From assembly GCA_963664845.1 (NCBI GenBank), contig OY761615.1, positions 4,278,001 to 4,342,000 on the forward strand: a DNA stretch of 64,000 nt, in the 5' to 3' direction. Shown piece by piece: positions 8,486 through 17,265 of the stretch. The notes below the pieces were generated by a model, which saw only the letters and a program-made list of their open reading frames with translations, made no database searches and was not told the DNA's origin. Positions within the stretch are counted from its first letter, which is position 1. Every line of letters begins with the position of its first letter. Made by a program: the position numbers and the translations under genes. Origin of the DNA: CAIYTF01 sp963664845. GTDB lineage: Bacteria; Bacteroidota; Ignavibacteria; Ignavibacteriales; Ignavibacteriaceae.

Positions 8486-11400
8486 CTATTTCAACAGGAC
8501 AAATTTTTTCGTATCTGAATAGGAGCCTGCTGTCAGGCGGTAGAAGTAAACGCCGCTCGCCAGATTGATTCCGTTGAATTCGATTTCATAATTCCCGACG
8601 TGAACGTTGTCGTTCAAGAGGACGGCAACTTCATTCCCGAGTACATCGAACACGCGTAAAGCAGTCTGACCATTTTCAGGAACCGCAAACCTGATCCGGG
8701 TAACCGGATTAAAAGGGTTTGGATAATTTTGTTCCAACCGGAATGTTGATGAAATCAGTCCAGCGTTGCTTACGTCGTCAGGTTTGGTCAGGTGAATCCT
8801 GTTAATGGATGATTCAGCAAATCCTCTGACTCCGCGCATGTCTGATGGCACTGCAAAATACATGCTGTTGTTTGCGGTCAGATATTTGTTGTTGCCTGTA
8901 TATAATGAAGCAACATGAAGCGGTATGGCGGGAGTGTTAACGTTGTACACAACGCTTCCCGCGCCGCCATTAACAGCAACAAGATGGTTTCCCAGATAAT
9001 TTACCGTTGAGCGGTCATACTGGAAATCAATCCAGGGAAAGGGAGACGGGGTGTAAGCCGTTGCAAGCTTTACCGGCAAACCGACACTGCTTATGTCGTA
9101 GATGCCCAGTGTGTCGTGATATGTTGTGAATAAAAGGTTCTCAGCTATATCAAAGTTCGTATTGTAGGGCGAAAAGGTCCAGGCTGTTAAGGAGTCCAGT
9201 GTTGCCGCACTTCTTACCACGAACGAAGTATAGTTGTTGGAATAATCGTTGGCGGTGTGTACTACATAATTGTTCTTGAACCGTATCGAGCTCGCATAGG
9301 AGATCGTTTTTTGTTTCACGATCATGGGTGATGCAGCATTGGAGAGATCAACTAGGAAAATATCCGATCCATCGAACATAGTGGCCATAGCACCGTTTAC
9401 ATTTATCGAGTAAATATCCTTTCCCGCCGGCATATACTTTTGCAGAACAGGCGTCAATGCCCAGTCAGGCCCTACCGTATAAATGGTGAGCGGGCCTGGT
9501 CCAAAAAGACCGGAAGTGACTGTTTGTGTCAGAACATAGAGACGATTTCCCTGTAATTTGACCACCTTCACTATCCCGGGAATGTTTACGGTTTTCAGGT
9601 AGACAAACGAATTATCGGTGACCTTATACATGCTCATGGCAAAAGCAGAGGCTGGTGCCGCATTGTTTTGAATAGCAAGGAAAAGCGTATCTCCCTGAAA
9701 GTATGCAAAACTGAAATATGATGAACCCGAAGGCGGCTCTTCACCAAATGAATACTGGATGGTGGAGTTCCAAAGCTTTGGGTGCACAATAATAGAGAGG
9801 CTTGTTTCAGCGGAGAAAGTGCCGTTGTCAAGATTTAAGCTGCAACTGTTCAGCCCGGATGCGTAAGGATGAAAATATGCGGTTTTTGCCGTTGGGAAAG
9901 AAAAGCTCCCGGTTCCTGACCATATAATGTTTTTCAGTGGCAGATTCTGTGGGTCCGATGATAGCGATGCGTCAACCAGAACCGAATCGCCCAGGCTCAT
10001 TTCCGGTGCAGAAAAGCTGAACGCTGCTTTTGGAGGTTTAATATTTGTTGCATAAATAACTGTGCTCCCGGTTGCCTTTTTGCCTTTTGCAGTGGTTACC
10101 GTAACACCTATCTCATAGTTTCCGGCTATTACCGGGGTGAACGAAGCAGATATTCCGGAAGGCGTTATTGCTGCGGTGCTGCCGGCAGGGGCTGACAGCA
10201 TTTGCCATGAAATCTCCGAGATGACATCGTTGAAGTCAAGGCTGATAGTGTCAGCCAACATGGCAACCGACGTGTTAATTGCGGCCAGGGGAGTTGCCCG
10301 GATACTGACCGCAATACGGTTTTTAATCAAATCCTTAAGGCTTGAGGCAGTGAATTTTAGTATGCGCAGATTATGCAGGTAGGGGTCGACAACAGTTGTA
10401 CCCTCTGCAATCTGAGAACACAATTCGGCATAAACTACTTCCTTTGTATCGCCAACCTCCAGCGTAAAGGGACCGCAGGAAAGCCCCAGGCGCCGGTCGC
10501 CGGCAGGCGTCAGGTTTCCATCAATCCATCCGGTGTTTTGCAATGGATCGCCGGGTAAGGCAAATGTAGTGGAATTCCCTTGTGGGTCCCTAAAATAATT
10601 GCCGGTAGAACCTACCCGTCCCTGGAAAAAATTATAGAATGCAGAGGCACCGCTGCCTAAGGGCGGATCGTAAAGTGAAGGGTCACCGCTTGCAAAATAA
10701 TAGAAGGCTGTCATAGGAAGGTTTTTCATCCCGGTTACAATTTGACCATTTGAATAACCAACATCGCCGGCGTTTCCGTTCACTAGTGGTCCTTCGAGAA
10801 GTTGAAAACCAACGGCAGGAGGATTACTGCCGTATGTGCCGTCCATTGCATTGGCATTATACCCAAATCCCAGATTCAACAGTGTATCACAACCGGCAAA
10901 ATCGTCCGAGGGCGTCCCAATATCCGGGTCAGACCAAAGGGACAGATACGTGTCAATTACAGGGTTGAGGCTCTTATTGATCAACTGGTATTTTCTGAAG
11001 TAAACACTCCCGAAATTTCCGGGCCTTTGGTATGTCCATAACGTTGCATGAAGTTCAATACCGATAGGCTGTGAGCCATAGAGTTTTGTTGTGTTGGCAG
11101 CATTCAGGTCATTGGCAATATAAAAAATCGTCTGAGCTGCACCCGGAACACCGGGGATATCAATTCCTGGTTCATATGTTCCGTTGTTGTTCTTATCGGT
11201 AAACGGGGCACCATCGCTGGCAGGCCATTCATTCCAGTCCTTGTGATATTGAGCAATGATGTCAGTTCCGGACATACCTTCATCTGATATTTCCCTGCTT
11301 AGGTCAGCAGTGGCATAATCAGGGCGAACACGGTATATGCGGTTCTCCGGTGCAAAGGGGTCAGCAGCAACACCGGGACTGATAATTTTTCCCGGTTGCA

Positions 11401-11713
11401 ATCCACTGTTATAGGTTGAGCCGCCCACGCGGATTTCATTATTCACTTTTCCACCCCAGAGCAAGCCTGATGCGAATATTGGCGAAAGGCCACTCTCAGC
11501 CGGGAAAAAGAATCCCGGGAGTGTTTGCGGTTCATTGTAATCGGTAAAGCCATTATCAAATACAAAGGTGGAGATGTTATTGAGATTGAGCTTGGTGAAG
11601 GATGGTGTGCCTTTTATTTCCGCAGGGCGCGATGCGCGCTTTTGTTTTTCTGAAGCATATCCTGCAGTTATAAAGATGGAGAGAGCCAAAATAAAAGTAA
11701 ACAGATGTCGCAT
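8486..11713 (-). CDS. large secreted protein with PKD-like domains, beta-propeller-like repeats and type IX sorting domain
   Basis: 1075 residues. An N-terminal signal peptide (MRHLFTFILALSIFITAGYA) is followed by a region of about 430 residues common in Ignavibacteria secretome proteins, with the Ca-binding-like segment 'DKNNNGTYEPGID'. Two PKD-like beta-sandwiches follow (about 485-645; 'AGNYEIGVTVTTAKGKKA', 'LGDSVLVDASLSSDP'). Next is a region of LVIVD-like propeller repeats (about 660-980; 'GNRLYVLTQTV', 'YDISSVGLPVKLA'). Residues 989-1075 form a type A T9SS C-terminal domain with 'NYPNPFNP' and the final 'KKFVLLK'. It is thus exported by Sec and then secreted or surface-anchored by the type IX system. 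A GAGGT Shine-Dalgarno site precedes the start. Its substrate is unknown; adhesion or binding is more likely than catalysis because no active-site motif is visible. Confidence 0.9.
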   Translation of the reverse strand: MRHLFTFILALSIFITAGYASEKQKRASRPAEIKGTPSFTKLNLNNISTFVFDNGFTDYNEPQTLPGFFFPAESGLSPIFASGLLWGGKVNNEIRVGGSTYNSGLQPGKIISPGVAADPFAPENRIYRVRPDYATADLSREISDEGMSGTDIIAQYHKDWNEWPASDGAPFTDKNNNGTYEPGIDIPGVPGAAQTIFYIANDLNAANTTKLYGSQPIGIELHATLWTYQRPGNFGSVYFRKYQLINKSLNPVIDTYLSLWSDPDIGTPSDDFAGCDTLLNLGFGYNANAMDGTYGSNPPAVGFQLLEGPLVNGNAGDVGYSNGQIVTGMKNLPMTAFYYFASGDPSLYDPPLGSGASAFYNFFQGRVGSTGNYFRDPQGNSTTFALPGDPLQNTGWIDGNLTPAGDRRLGLSCGPFTLEVGDTKEVVYAELCSQIAEGTTVVDPYLHNLRILKFTASSLKDLIKNRIAVSIRATPLAAINTSVAMLADTISLDFNDVISEISWQMLSAPAGSTAAITPSGISASFTPVIAGNYEIGVTVTTAKGKKATGSTVIYATNIKPPKAAFSFSAPEMSLGDSVLVDASLSSDPQNLPLKNIIWSGTGSFSFPTAKTAYFHPYASGLNSCSLNLDNGTFSAETSLSIIVHPKLWNSTIQYSFGEEPPSGSSYFSFAYFQGDTLFLAIQNNAAPASAFAMSMYKVTDNSFVYLKTVNIPGIVKVVKLQGNRLYVLTQTVTSGLFGPGPLTIYTVGPDWALTPVLQKYMPAGKDIYSINVNGAMATMFDGSDIFLVDLSNAASPMIVKQKTISYASSIRFKNNYVVHTANDYSNNYTSFVVRSAATLDSLTAWTFSPYNTNFDIAENLLFTTYHDTLGIYDISSVGLPVKLATAYTPSPFPWIDFQYDRSTVNYLGNHLVAVNGGAGSVVYNVNTPAIPLHVASLYTGNNKYLTANNSMYFAVPSDMRGVRGFAESSINRIHLTKPDDVSNAGLISSTFRLEQNYPNPFNPVTRIRFAVPENGQTALRVFDVLGNEVAVLLNDNVHVGNYEIEFNGINLASGVYFYRLTAGSYSDTKKFVLLK

Positions 11714-12162
11714 AGTACCTCGTGTTTAATTGTAATAAATTGCTCTATATAATGAACCAATAAAAACGACCGCCTCGTAAGAAGATTACTACGATGGTGG
11801 GAAGTTTTGAAGAACAGAAGTCAAGGGGTATACTGATGGGCATAATTCACCGGTTCTTTGAATCATGTAGGGAGTAGGAATTGAAATCTGTTCTGCCGAA
11901 CACCGACGCGTTGTTTATACAGCATCTTGTGTTTTTGCTAAGTAAACTTATAAATATTTTACCAATTATTAAATAGCAACATCCCGAAAGGTTAGGTTAA
12001 CACCGGCGAAATACCCACTAAATTGATGTGGCGCACATCTTCGGATTCCGGCATTTCAAGGCAAGGTCGATGAAGCTTTTTTTTGTGAAGGCATGCACGA
12101 AGGTGAAAACGGTAGGGGTTCAAAATTTTGAACCCCGCGATCAATTCTGTTGGCGAATAACG
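11714..12162. other. intergenic gap with a perfect 22-bp palindrome
   Basis: 449 bases between two leftward genes. It must hold the promoter of the T9SS protein gene at its left end and the 3' region of ettA at its right. No gene was seen; the frame at 12028 runs into ettA in antisense. The only structured element I see is the palindrome at 12115-12136, listed separately. Confidence 0.6.
12115..12136. repeat. perfect 22-bp palindrome
   Basis: GGGGTTCAAAA followed immediately by its exact reverse complement, with no loop spacer. It lies 26 bases beyond the ettA stop codon. There is no T-run on either side, so it is a poor intrinsic terminator. A loopless palindrome of this length is more typical of a dimeric-protein binding site or the relic of an inverted repeat element. 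Function is unknown. Confidence 0.6.
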
Positions 12163-13845
12163 CTATCTCGTCAAATGCCGGTATTTAAGCCTGTGTGGTT
12201 GGTCGTCTTTAATGCCAAGACGCTCCTTGCGTTTGGCCTCGTAGTCAGAGAAGTTTCCTTCTGACCATACCACTTTGCTCTCTCCCTCAAATGCCAGAAT
12301 GTGCGTAACTATTCTGTCCAGGAACCAGCGGTCGTGACTGATAATGAGCGCGCTGCCTGCGAAGTTTTCAAGCCCTTCTTCAAGTGCGCGCAGGGTGTTC
12401 ACATCCAGGTCATTGGTCGGTTCATCAAGCAGCAACACGTTTGCACCGGACTTCAGCATCATGGCCAAATGAACGCGATTGCGCTCTCCGCCGGAAAGCA
12501 TCCCTACCAGCTTTTGCTGGTCAGCACCGGAAAAATTGAAAGCCGCGGTATATGCACGTGAGTTCATTGTCTTCGTTCCCAATGTGATGGTGTCATCACC
12601 GCCGGAGATCAGTTCCCAAATGGATTTGTCTGCCTGCAAGGCCTCACGACTCTGATCCACGTGAGCCAGTTTAACCGTCTCACCGATTTTCAATGTTCCT
12701 TTGTCCGGTTGTTCCTGCCCGATGATCATCCTGAACAGGGTTGTTTTACCTGCGCCGTTGGCGCCAATTATGCCAACAATGGCGCCTGCGGGAATGATAA
12801 AGCTCATATCTTCAACAAGAATATTATCACCATAAGCCTTCATAACGCCTTCGGCTTCAATAACCACCTTGCCCAGGTGCGGACCGGCAGGGATGTATAT
12901 CTGTAATTCCTTTTCGCGTTTTGCCGAGCCTGAACTTACCAGATCCTCATAGGCGCTGATCCTTGCTTTGGATTTTGCCTGGCGAGCCTTGGGTGACATG
13001 CGTATCCACTCAAGTTCGCGCAGCAGGGTCTTCTGCCTGTCAGTTTCTTTCTTTTCTTCAAGAGCCAGGCGCTGTTGTTTTTGTTCCAGCCATGAGGAAT
13101 AATTTCCTTTCCAGGGAATACCGTCGCCGCGGTCAAGTTCCAATATCCAGCCGGCAACGTTATCAAGGAAATAACGGTCATGGGTTACGGCAATAACGGT
13201 GCCTTCATATTTTTGCAGGTGGTGCTCCAGCCAGGCAACGGTCTCGGCGTCAAGATGGTTTGTCGGTTCATCCAGCAGCAGGATGTCCGGTTTTTTAAGG
13301 AGGAGGCGGCAGAGTGCAACGCGGCGGCGTTCACCGCCTGAAAGCACTTTCACCGGGGTGTCGCCATCGGGGCAGCGCAGTGCATCCATTGCCATCTCTA
13401 GGCGGGAGTCCAGGTCCCATGCATCAATCGCATCAAGCTTTTCCTGCACTTCGCCCTGCTTCTCAAGCAAGGCCGTCATCTCATCGTCAGACATTGGCTC
13501 GGAGAACTTTTCGTTAATGGCATTGTATTCCTTCAGCAGTGCCACGGTTTCGGAAACAGACTCTTCAACAATTTCTTTCACTGTTTTGGTGTCGTCCAGG
13601 TTGGGTTCCTGCTCAAGATAACCAATGGTGAATCCCGGCGAAACAGCAGTCTCGCCGAGGAATTCCTTGTCCACCCCGGCAAGTATCTTCAACAGCGAGC
13701 TTTTTCCCGAGCCGTTGAGTCCAATGACGCCGATCTTTGCGCCGTAAAAATAGGAGAGATAGATGTCCTTGAGGACTGCTTTTTTGTCATAGTATTTGCT
13801 TACTCCAATCATGGAGTAGATAATTTTATTTACTTCTGGTGCCAC
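12163..13845 (-). CDS. ettA: EttA, energy-dependent translational throttle (ABC-F ATPase)
   Basis: Soluble ABC-F protein with two ATPase domains that binds the ribosomal E site and gates entry into elongation according to ATP/ADP. The 560 residues match E. coli EttA (about 555). First domain: Walker A 'GLNGSGKSS' (residues 42-50), the arm region, signature '[16 protein letters not shown]', Walker B '[15 protein letters not shown]'. Then the P-site tRNA interaction linker with '[15 protein letters not shown]'. Second domain: '[10 protein letters not shown]', '[15 protein letters not shown]', '[11 protein letters not shown]'. An open frame extends upstream to 13908, but GTG 13845 is preferred because AGGA lies six bases before it and the protein then starts like known EttA. 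Monocistronic as far as can be seen. Confidence 0.93.
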   Translation of the reverse strand: MAPEVNKIIYSMIGVSKYYDKKAVLKDIYLSYFYGAKIGVIGLNGSGKSSLLKILAGVDKEFLGETAVSPGFTIGYLEQEPNLDDTKTVKEIVEESVSETVALLKEYNAINEKFSEPMSDDEMTALLEKQGEVQEKLDAIDAWDLDSRLEMAMDALRCPDGDTPVKVLSGGERRRVALCRLLLKKPDILLLDEPTNHLDAETVAWLEHHLQKYEGTVIAVTHDRYFLDNVAGWILELDRGDGIPWKGNYSSWLEQKQQRLALEEKKETDRQKTLLRELEWIRMSPKARQAKSKARISAYEDLVSSGSAKREKELQIYIPAGPHLGKVVIEAEGVMKAYGDNILVEDMSFIIPAGAIVGIIGANGAGKTTLFRMIIGQEQPDKGTLKIGETVKLAHVDQSREALQADKSIWELISGGDDTITLGTKTMNSRAYTAAFNFSGADQQKLVGMLSGGERNRVHLAMMLKSGANVLLLDEPTNDLDVNTLRALEEGLENFAGSALIISHDRWFLDRIVTHILAFEGESKVVWSEGNFSDYEAKRKERLGIKDDQPHRLKYRHLTR

Positions 13846-13977
13846 GGAAATTCCTGATAAGATATTTGAAATTTTGTAAGTGCAAGATACAATTTTTGGC
13901 GAATTCACGGAGGGAAATCAACGGGGCAGGGGGCAGATAATTCAGAACCATGCGATTGTCTGAGCAGTGAAGGGTGA

Positions 13978-14208
13978 TGGTGTCAACTTAATGAGCACTA
14001 CGAACGGATGTCATTTCTGGGAAGGTTGAGTGCAACCTGCCTGTCGTCAGACCGGCCGAAATCCCGCTCTGAGCGGGGCGCATAGACGTCAACTTAACGA
14101 ACACAATGGACGAATGTCATTCTCGCGAAGGCGGGAATCTACCTAATTCGAGCTATACCATAGACAATTTGCTGGATAACGCTTCCAATTTATACTAAGT
14201 TGACACCA
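13978..14208. repeat. MITE-like element, family A (13-bp perfect inverted ends)
   Basis: 231 bp bounded by TGGTGTCAACTTA (13978-13990) and its exact reverse complement (14196-14208). The same 13-bp ends bound the element at 27463-27649. Inside, at 14080-14096, lies GCATAGACGTCAACTTA, one mismatch from the end of the 7731-7972 element and followed by closely similar sequence, so this copy seems to be composite or nested. A CCCGCT-CTG-AGCGGG hairpin occurs at 14063-14077. No open reading frame of note. Confidence 0.8.
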
Positions 14209-14397
14209 TTGTTTTAAGGGAAACCAATAAACACGGACGAATTCCCTCCCTTTGCGAAAGGGAGGGATACAGGGTGGGTTCTATTTACATCTTATCAAAT
14301 ATATTACCTTTTTGGGTTATCATATTATTGATTGGACCCTGAAATTCAATAAATGGATTGCTCCTAATAATCTCCCAACGGGAGTAAACAACAATAA

Positions 14398-14416
14398 CCG
14401 TGGGTGAAACCCACGG
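14398..14416. repeat. small REP-like hairpin
   Basis: CCGTGGGT-GAA-ACCCACGG, a perfect 8-bp stem with a 3-base loop, preceded by another hairpin at 14372-14384. It is followed by a 'GGCTGCAATA' type tail. It looks like the short palindromic repeats scattered between genes in this phylum. No terminator U-run. Confidence 0.55.
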
Positions 14417-14722
14417 CTGCAATAAGAGAGCGAACACGCCCCCGAAGCGGGGCGAACATAAGCTCACAGAAGACCTGCAAATAAGTACAGATAATGTATG
14501 TACAGGTAATCGTAAGCTGAGGAGCCGGGGTTGTTTACACATTCCCGCTCCACAGCACAAATCCTCCCACATCGTTACCGGGTGCGTTGTCAGGGAACAC
14601 ATTCTTGTGTGTTTATGTTCAGGGATGTTTTTTTGCCCTAAAAAGCATGTCCCCGGATCGCGCTGTTTGATACTGTTCTTCTGAAATAATTACATGATCC
14701 GATAACAAAAAGGAAAACGAAG

Positions 14723-15295
14723 ATGAAGGCATTTTTGGCAGCGATATTACTGGCAGTTGTATTTGCGGGTTGCAGCAAGAACAACCCTGTAAGCGCGAAC
14801 TCTGATAACACCACAACTGTGCAGAGCGAGGCACCCTATAGTGCAATTTCTATGTATAAAACTTCCATTGCAGTTGCTGCAGCGGAAACAGGCGTTGTTT
14901 CCGATACCGGCACCTGTCCGCACGATTCGCTGCGAAATGCCCATATGCTGGATTCGATTAAAGCATATCTTTCACTTACCGATGAACAATTTGTTCAATT
15001 GAAGACACTTGGCGACACGCTCTTTGCGCAGCTCAAGGCAATCCGCACGCTTGAAATAGGCAAACAAATTTCCCGCGATTCAGCACATGTGCTGGTTGAC
15101 CAGCTCAGAGCGCAATTTCTTGCTTCGGTAAAACTTATTTTGACAGCAGACCAGATAACCCTGTTTGAAACATGGATCACTCTGTATTGGGACAGACCAC
15201 GGCACGATGGTGGTGGTCATGGTGGCCCCGGCGGAGAAGGCCATGGCGGACCAGGCATGGGCCACGGCGGTCATCATGGCGGCGGTATGCACTAG
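14723..15295 (+). CDS. periplasmic lipoprotein, Spy/CpxP-like (LTxxQ) with His-Gly-rich tail
   Basis: 190 residues. A lipoprotein signal with lipobox 'VFAGC' puts the mature N-terminus on Cys17. The middle part is helical and carries two LTxxQ-like repeats, 'LSLTDEQFVQLK' (about residues 83-94) and 'LTADQITLFE' (about 139-148), the hallmark of Spy/CpxP periplasmic chaperone or metal-stress proteins. The last 32 residues are almost entirely Gly and His ('HDGGGHGGPGGEGHGG...'), a likely Ni/Cu/Zn binding tail. A good AAGGA site precedes ATG 14723 and a clear terminator follows. The NicO-like transporter with a pentahistidine loop 2 kb downstream makes a metal-handling role attractive, but this is inference. 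Confidence 0.75.
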   Translation: MKAFLAAILLAVVFAGCSKNNPVSANSDNTTTVQSEAPYSAISMYKTSIAVAAAETGVVSDTGTCPHDSLRNAHMLDSIKAYLSLTDEQFVQLKTLGDTLFAQLKAIRTLEIGKQISRDSAHVLVDQLRAQFLASVKLILTADQITLFETWITLYWDRPRHDGGGHGGPGGEGHGGPGMGHGGHHGGGMH

Positions 15296-15330
15296 GCAAT
15301 GCGCTAACTGCAAACATTTGAATTTTATAA

Positions 15331-15358
15331 AGGTCTGGCTGATGCCGGGCCTTTTTTT
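15331..15358 (+). terminator. intrinsic terminator of the lipoprotein gene
   Basis: A 9-bp stem AGGTCTGGC / GCCGGGCCT (two G-U pairs), loop TGAT, followed by a run of six to seven T. It sits 36 bases after the stop codon at 15295 and marks a single-gene transcript. Confidence 0.85.
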
Positions 15359-15662
15359 ATGATGGTAATTCAAGAAACATAGAATTATATTTACATGGGT
15401 CTATAAAAATAAAATCCGTTCACTGCTTGGGTTGAGCTAAAATTTAGGGATGGCAGATCAATCACGGAAAACACGGAAATAATAAGGGTGATCACGTAAA
15501 TGATGATGGATAGACAATTCGATGATCTCCTATAATGGGAAAGCATGCGAATTTGGTTTATTGCACTCGAATGATGTATGGGATAGTGATGCGTTTCCTT
15601 TATTGCAATTCTCAAGCGTTTCTTAATTTACAGTGTCATTATTTCCAAAAAAGGGATACTTC
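15359..15662. other. intergenic gap without recognisable gene
   Basis: About 300 AT-rich bases between the terminator and the Hint-fusion gene. It contains text like 'ATCACGGAAAACACGGAAAT' that is common as degenerate filler in this phylum. The promoter of the following gene must be here. AAGGGA at its right end is the Shine-Dalgarno site for ATG 15663. Confidence 0.5.
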
Positions 15663-16850
15663 ATGAAAATCAGAGCATTGTTAATACTGTTCCTTATTTT
15701 CACTGTTGCGGACAAATCGCAGAATATCAGGGCTCTTAATCCAAACATTGGTAAAATAATCAATTATACTGCGGAGGGACAGAGTGAATGGGAAAGAATA
15801 ATTGAGATCGCGAAAAAAGAATCAGATGATTACTCAAAATACTCCCCAAAAGAGAGGGAATTGATTGATCAGCTTGAAACGGGAAGTGGCCCAATAACGG
15901 TGGGCTCAGGTTGCAGTTGGTATTGCGGCGGGGGACCATATATAATAAAGGCTTCCTCTACTCTTGAATCAACAAAACATGCAAACTATAAAGTTGAAAA
16001 CATTCATGATTTTAATTTATTCACGGCATGGTGCCCGGGAAAATCAAATACCGCAATAGGCGAATATATTGAATTCTTTTTCAAATCGGGAAGCCCGAGA
16101 GTAAATGAGATTATTGTTTATGATGGTTATTCTAAAAATGAGAACCTGTGGAAAAAGAATGCAAGAGTGAAACGTTTTAAACTTTACATCAATAATAAGC
16201 CATATGCATTTCTTGATCTCGCAGATGTAAGTGCTCCACAAACTTTTCGCATATCTCCAGTCCGTTCCAATACAAAGAACGTTGATATGGTTTTCAAATT
16301 TGAAATTATTGATGTTTATCCAGGGACAGAATATAGCGATGTAGCAGTTTCAGAGATTAATTTTAATGGACTGGATGTCCATTGTTTTGGCAGGGGAACA
16401 AAGGTTAATCAACCTGGCAATAAATTCAAAAATATTGAAGAGATAGTTCCGGGTGATACAGTGATGTGTATTAGCCCCCGAAAAGAAGGGATGTCACCTG
16501 TTGTCGTTGAAAGAACAGAGAAAGCTTATCATAATGATCTAGTAAAATATGTTTTTGAAAATGGCGACACACTTATTTCGACAAGAGATCATCCTTTTGT
16601 TTTGGAGAAAAAGGGTTGGTCGTCTCTTCTGCCTGAAAAAACTAAAAAGTATAAGTCCTTTCCAAAAATTCAAACAATTGAAGTCGGTGACTTATTTGGT
16701 ATGATCGGGAGTGATGATAAATGGACAACAAACAAACTCATCAGAATTGAAAGTTTAGCGGAAGGGCAGGAGACTTATACTATCTCAAAAGTCCATTCAG
16801 GCAATAATTTTATGGTGAACAGCTTGTTGGTTGGTGTGGAAGAATTATAA
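15663..16850 (+). CDS. secreted NADase-type glycan-binding domain fused to a Hint (hedgehog/intein) domain
   Basis: 395 residues from ATG 15663 (AAGGGA upstream; an in-frame TTG ten codons earlier is less likely). A signal peptide 'MKIRALLILFLIFTVADKSQ' is followed by a short helical region. A discoidin-like module comes next (about residues 95-235) with the pattern of NADase-type glycan-binding domains: 'ASSTLES...NYKVENIHDFNLFTAWCPG', 'IGEYIEFFF', 'IIVYDGYSKNENLW'. From Cys241 a Hint domain runs to the C-terminus: 'CFGRGTKV', 'IEEIVPGDTVM', the catalytic T-x-x-H block 'STRDHPF' (Thr307, His310) and the closing 'NNFMVNSLLVG'. The usual terminal His-Asn is replaced, so hedgehog-like cleavage before Cys241 without splicing is expected. 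The biological role is unknown. It is flanked by long non-coding gaps, so it stands alone. Confidence 0.8.
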   Translation: MKIRALLILFLIFTVADKSQNIRALNPNIGKIINYTAEGQSEWERIIEIAKKESDDYSKYSPKERELIDQLETGSGPITVGSGCSWYCGGGPYIIKASSTLESTKHANYKVENIHDFNLFTAWCPGKSNTAIGEYIEFFFKSGSPRVNEIIVYDGYSKNENLWKKNARVKRFKLYINNKPYAFLDLADVSAPQTFRISPVRSNTKNVDMVFKFEIIDVYPGTEYSDVAVSEINFNGLDVHCFGRGTKVNQPGNKFKNIEEIVPGDTVMCISPRKEGMSPVVVERTEKAYHNDLVKYVFENGDTLISTRDHPFVLEKKGWSSLLPEKTKKYKSFPKIQTIEVGDLFGMIGSDDKWTTNKLIRIESLAEGQETYTISKVHSGNNFMVNSLLVGVEEL

Positions 16851-17265
16851 GGTAATGGATTCATCAAAAGACCAAAACCACTTTGTTGGATGGCGTGGAG
16901 CCGCCATAACCTCTGCACTATCCGGCTGAGGATGCTGACGTTGAACAGAGCTTCTAAATATAGGAGACGAACCCACTCATAGCCCGTATATTAACAAATG
17001 GCGGAGAATGACGACCTGTATTTTAATATACAGGCAGATAACAGTATTAAATGATGAGCATCAAGTGCTGCCGCATTGCAGAGCCATACACCCTATGCCA
17101 ACCCCTGTTTTTCAAATTCTCATTAACTTCCCCCTCGATTTCCCTATATTGCACAGTTGAATTCCAAATAAGTCCGCCCCAAAAGTAAGGAACGGAATGA
17201 GCCGTATTCATGTTGAGATAAGAGACAAGGCATAACAAATAACATAAACAACAACTGACCCCATT
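16851..17265. other. intergenic gap (415 bases)
   Basis: No gene recognised; the minus-strand frame 17047-17319 has no Shine-Dalgarno site or domain and overlaps the next gene. A CCTGTAT...ATACAGG inverted repeat is visible near 17018-17037, with no T-run. The promoter of the membrane transporter gene is presumably near the right end. Confidence 0.5.

Larger units (their letters stand above)
13846..14722. other. repeat-filled gap between divergent genes ettA and the lipoprotein gene
   Basis: 877 bases with no credible gene; frames at 14285-14602 and 14400-14684 are antisense to each other and contain repeat hairpins. Contents: the divergent ettA promoter region, the family A element at 13978-14208, a CTCCC-AAC-GGGAG hairpin at 14372-14384, the CCGTGGGT hairpin at 14398-14416, further small palindromes to about 14560, then the promoter and Shine-Dalgarno (AAGGA) of the lipoprotein gene. 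Confidence 0.65.
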
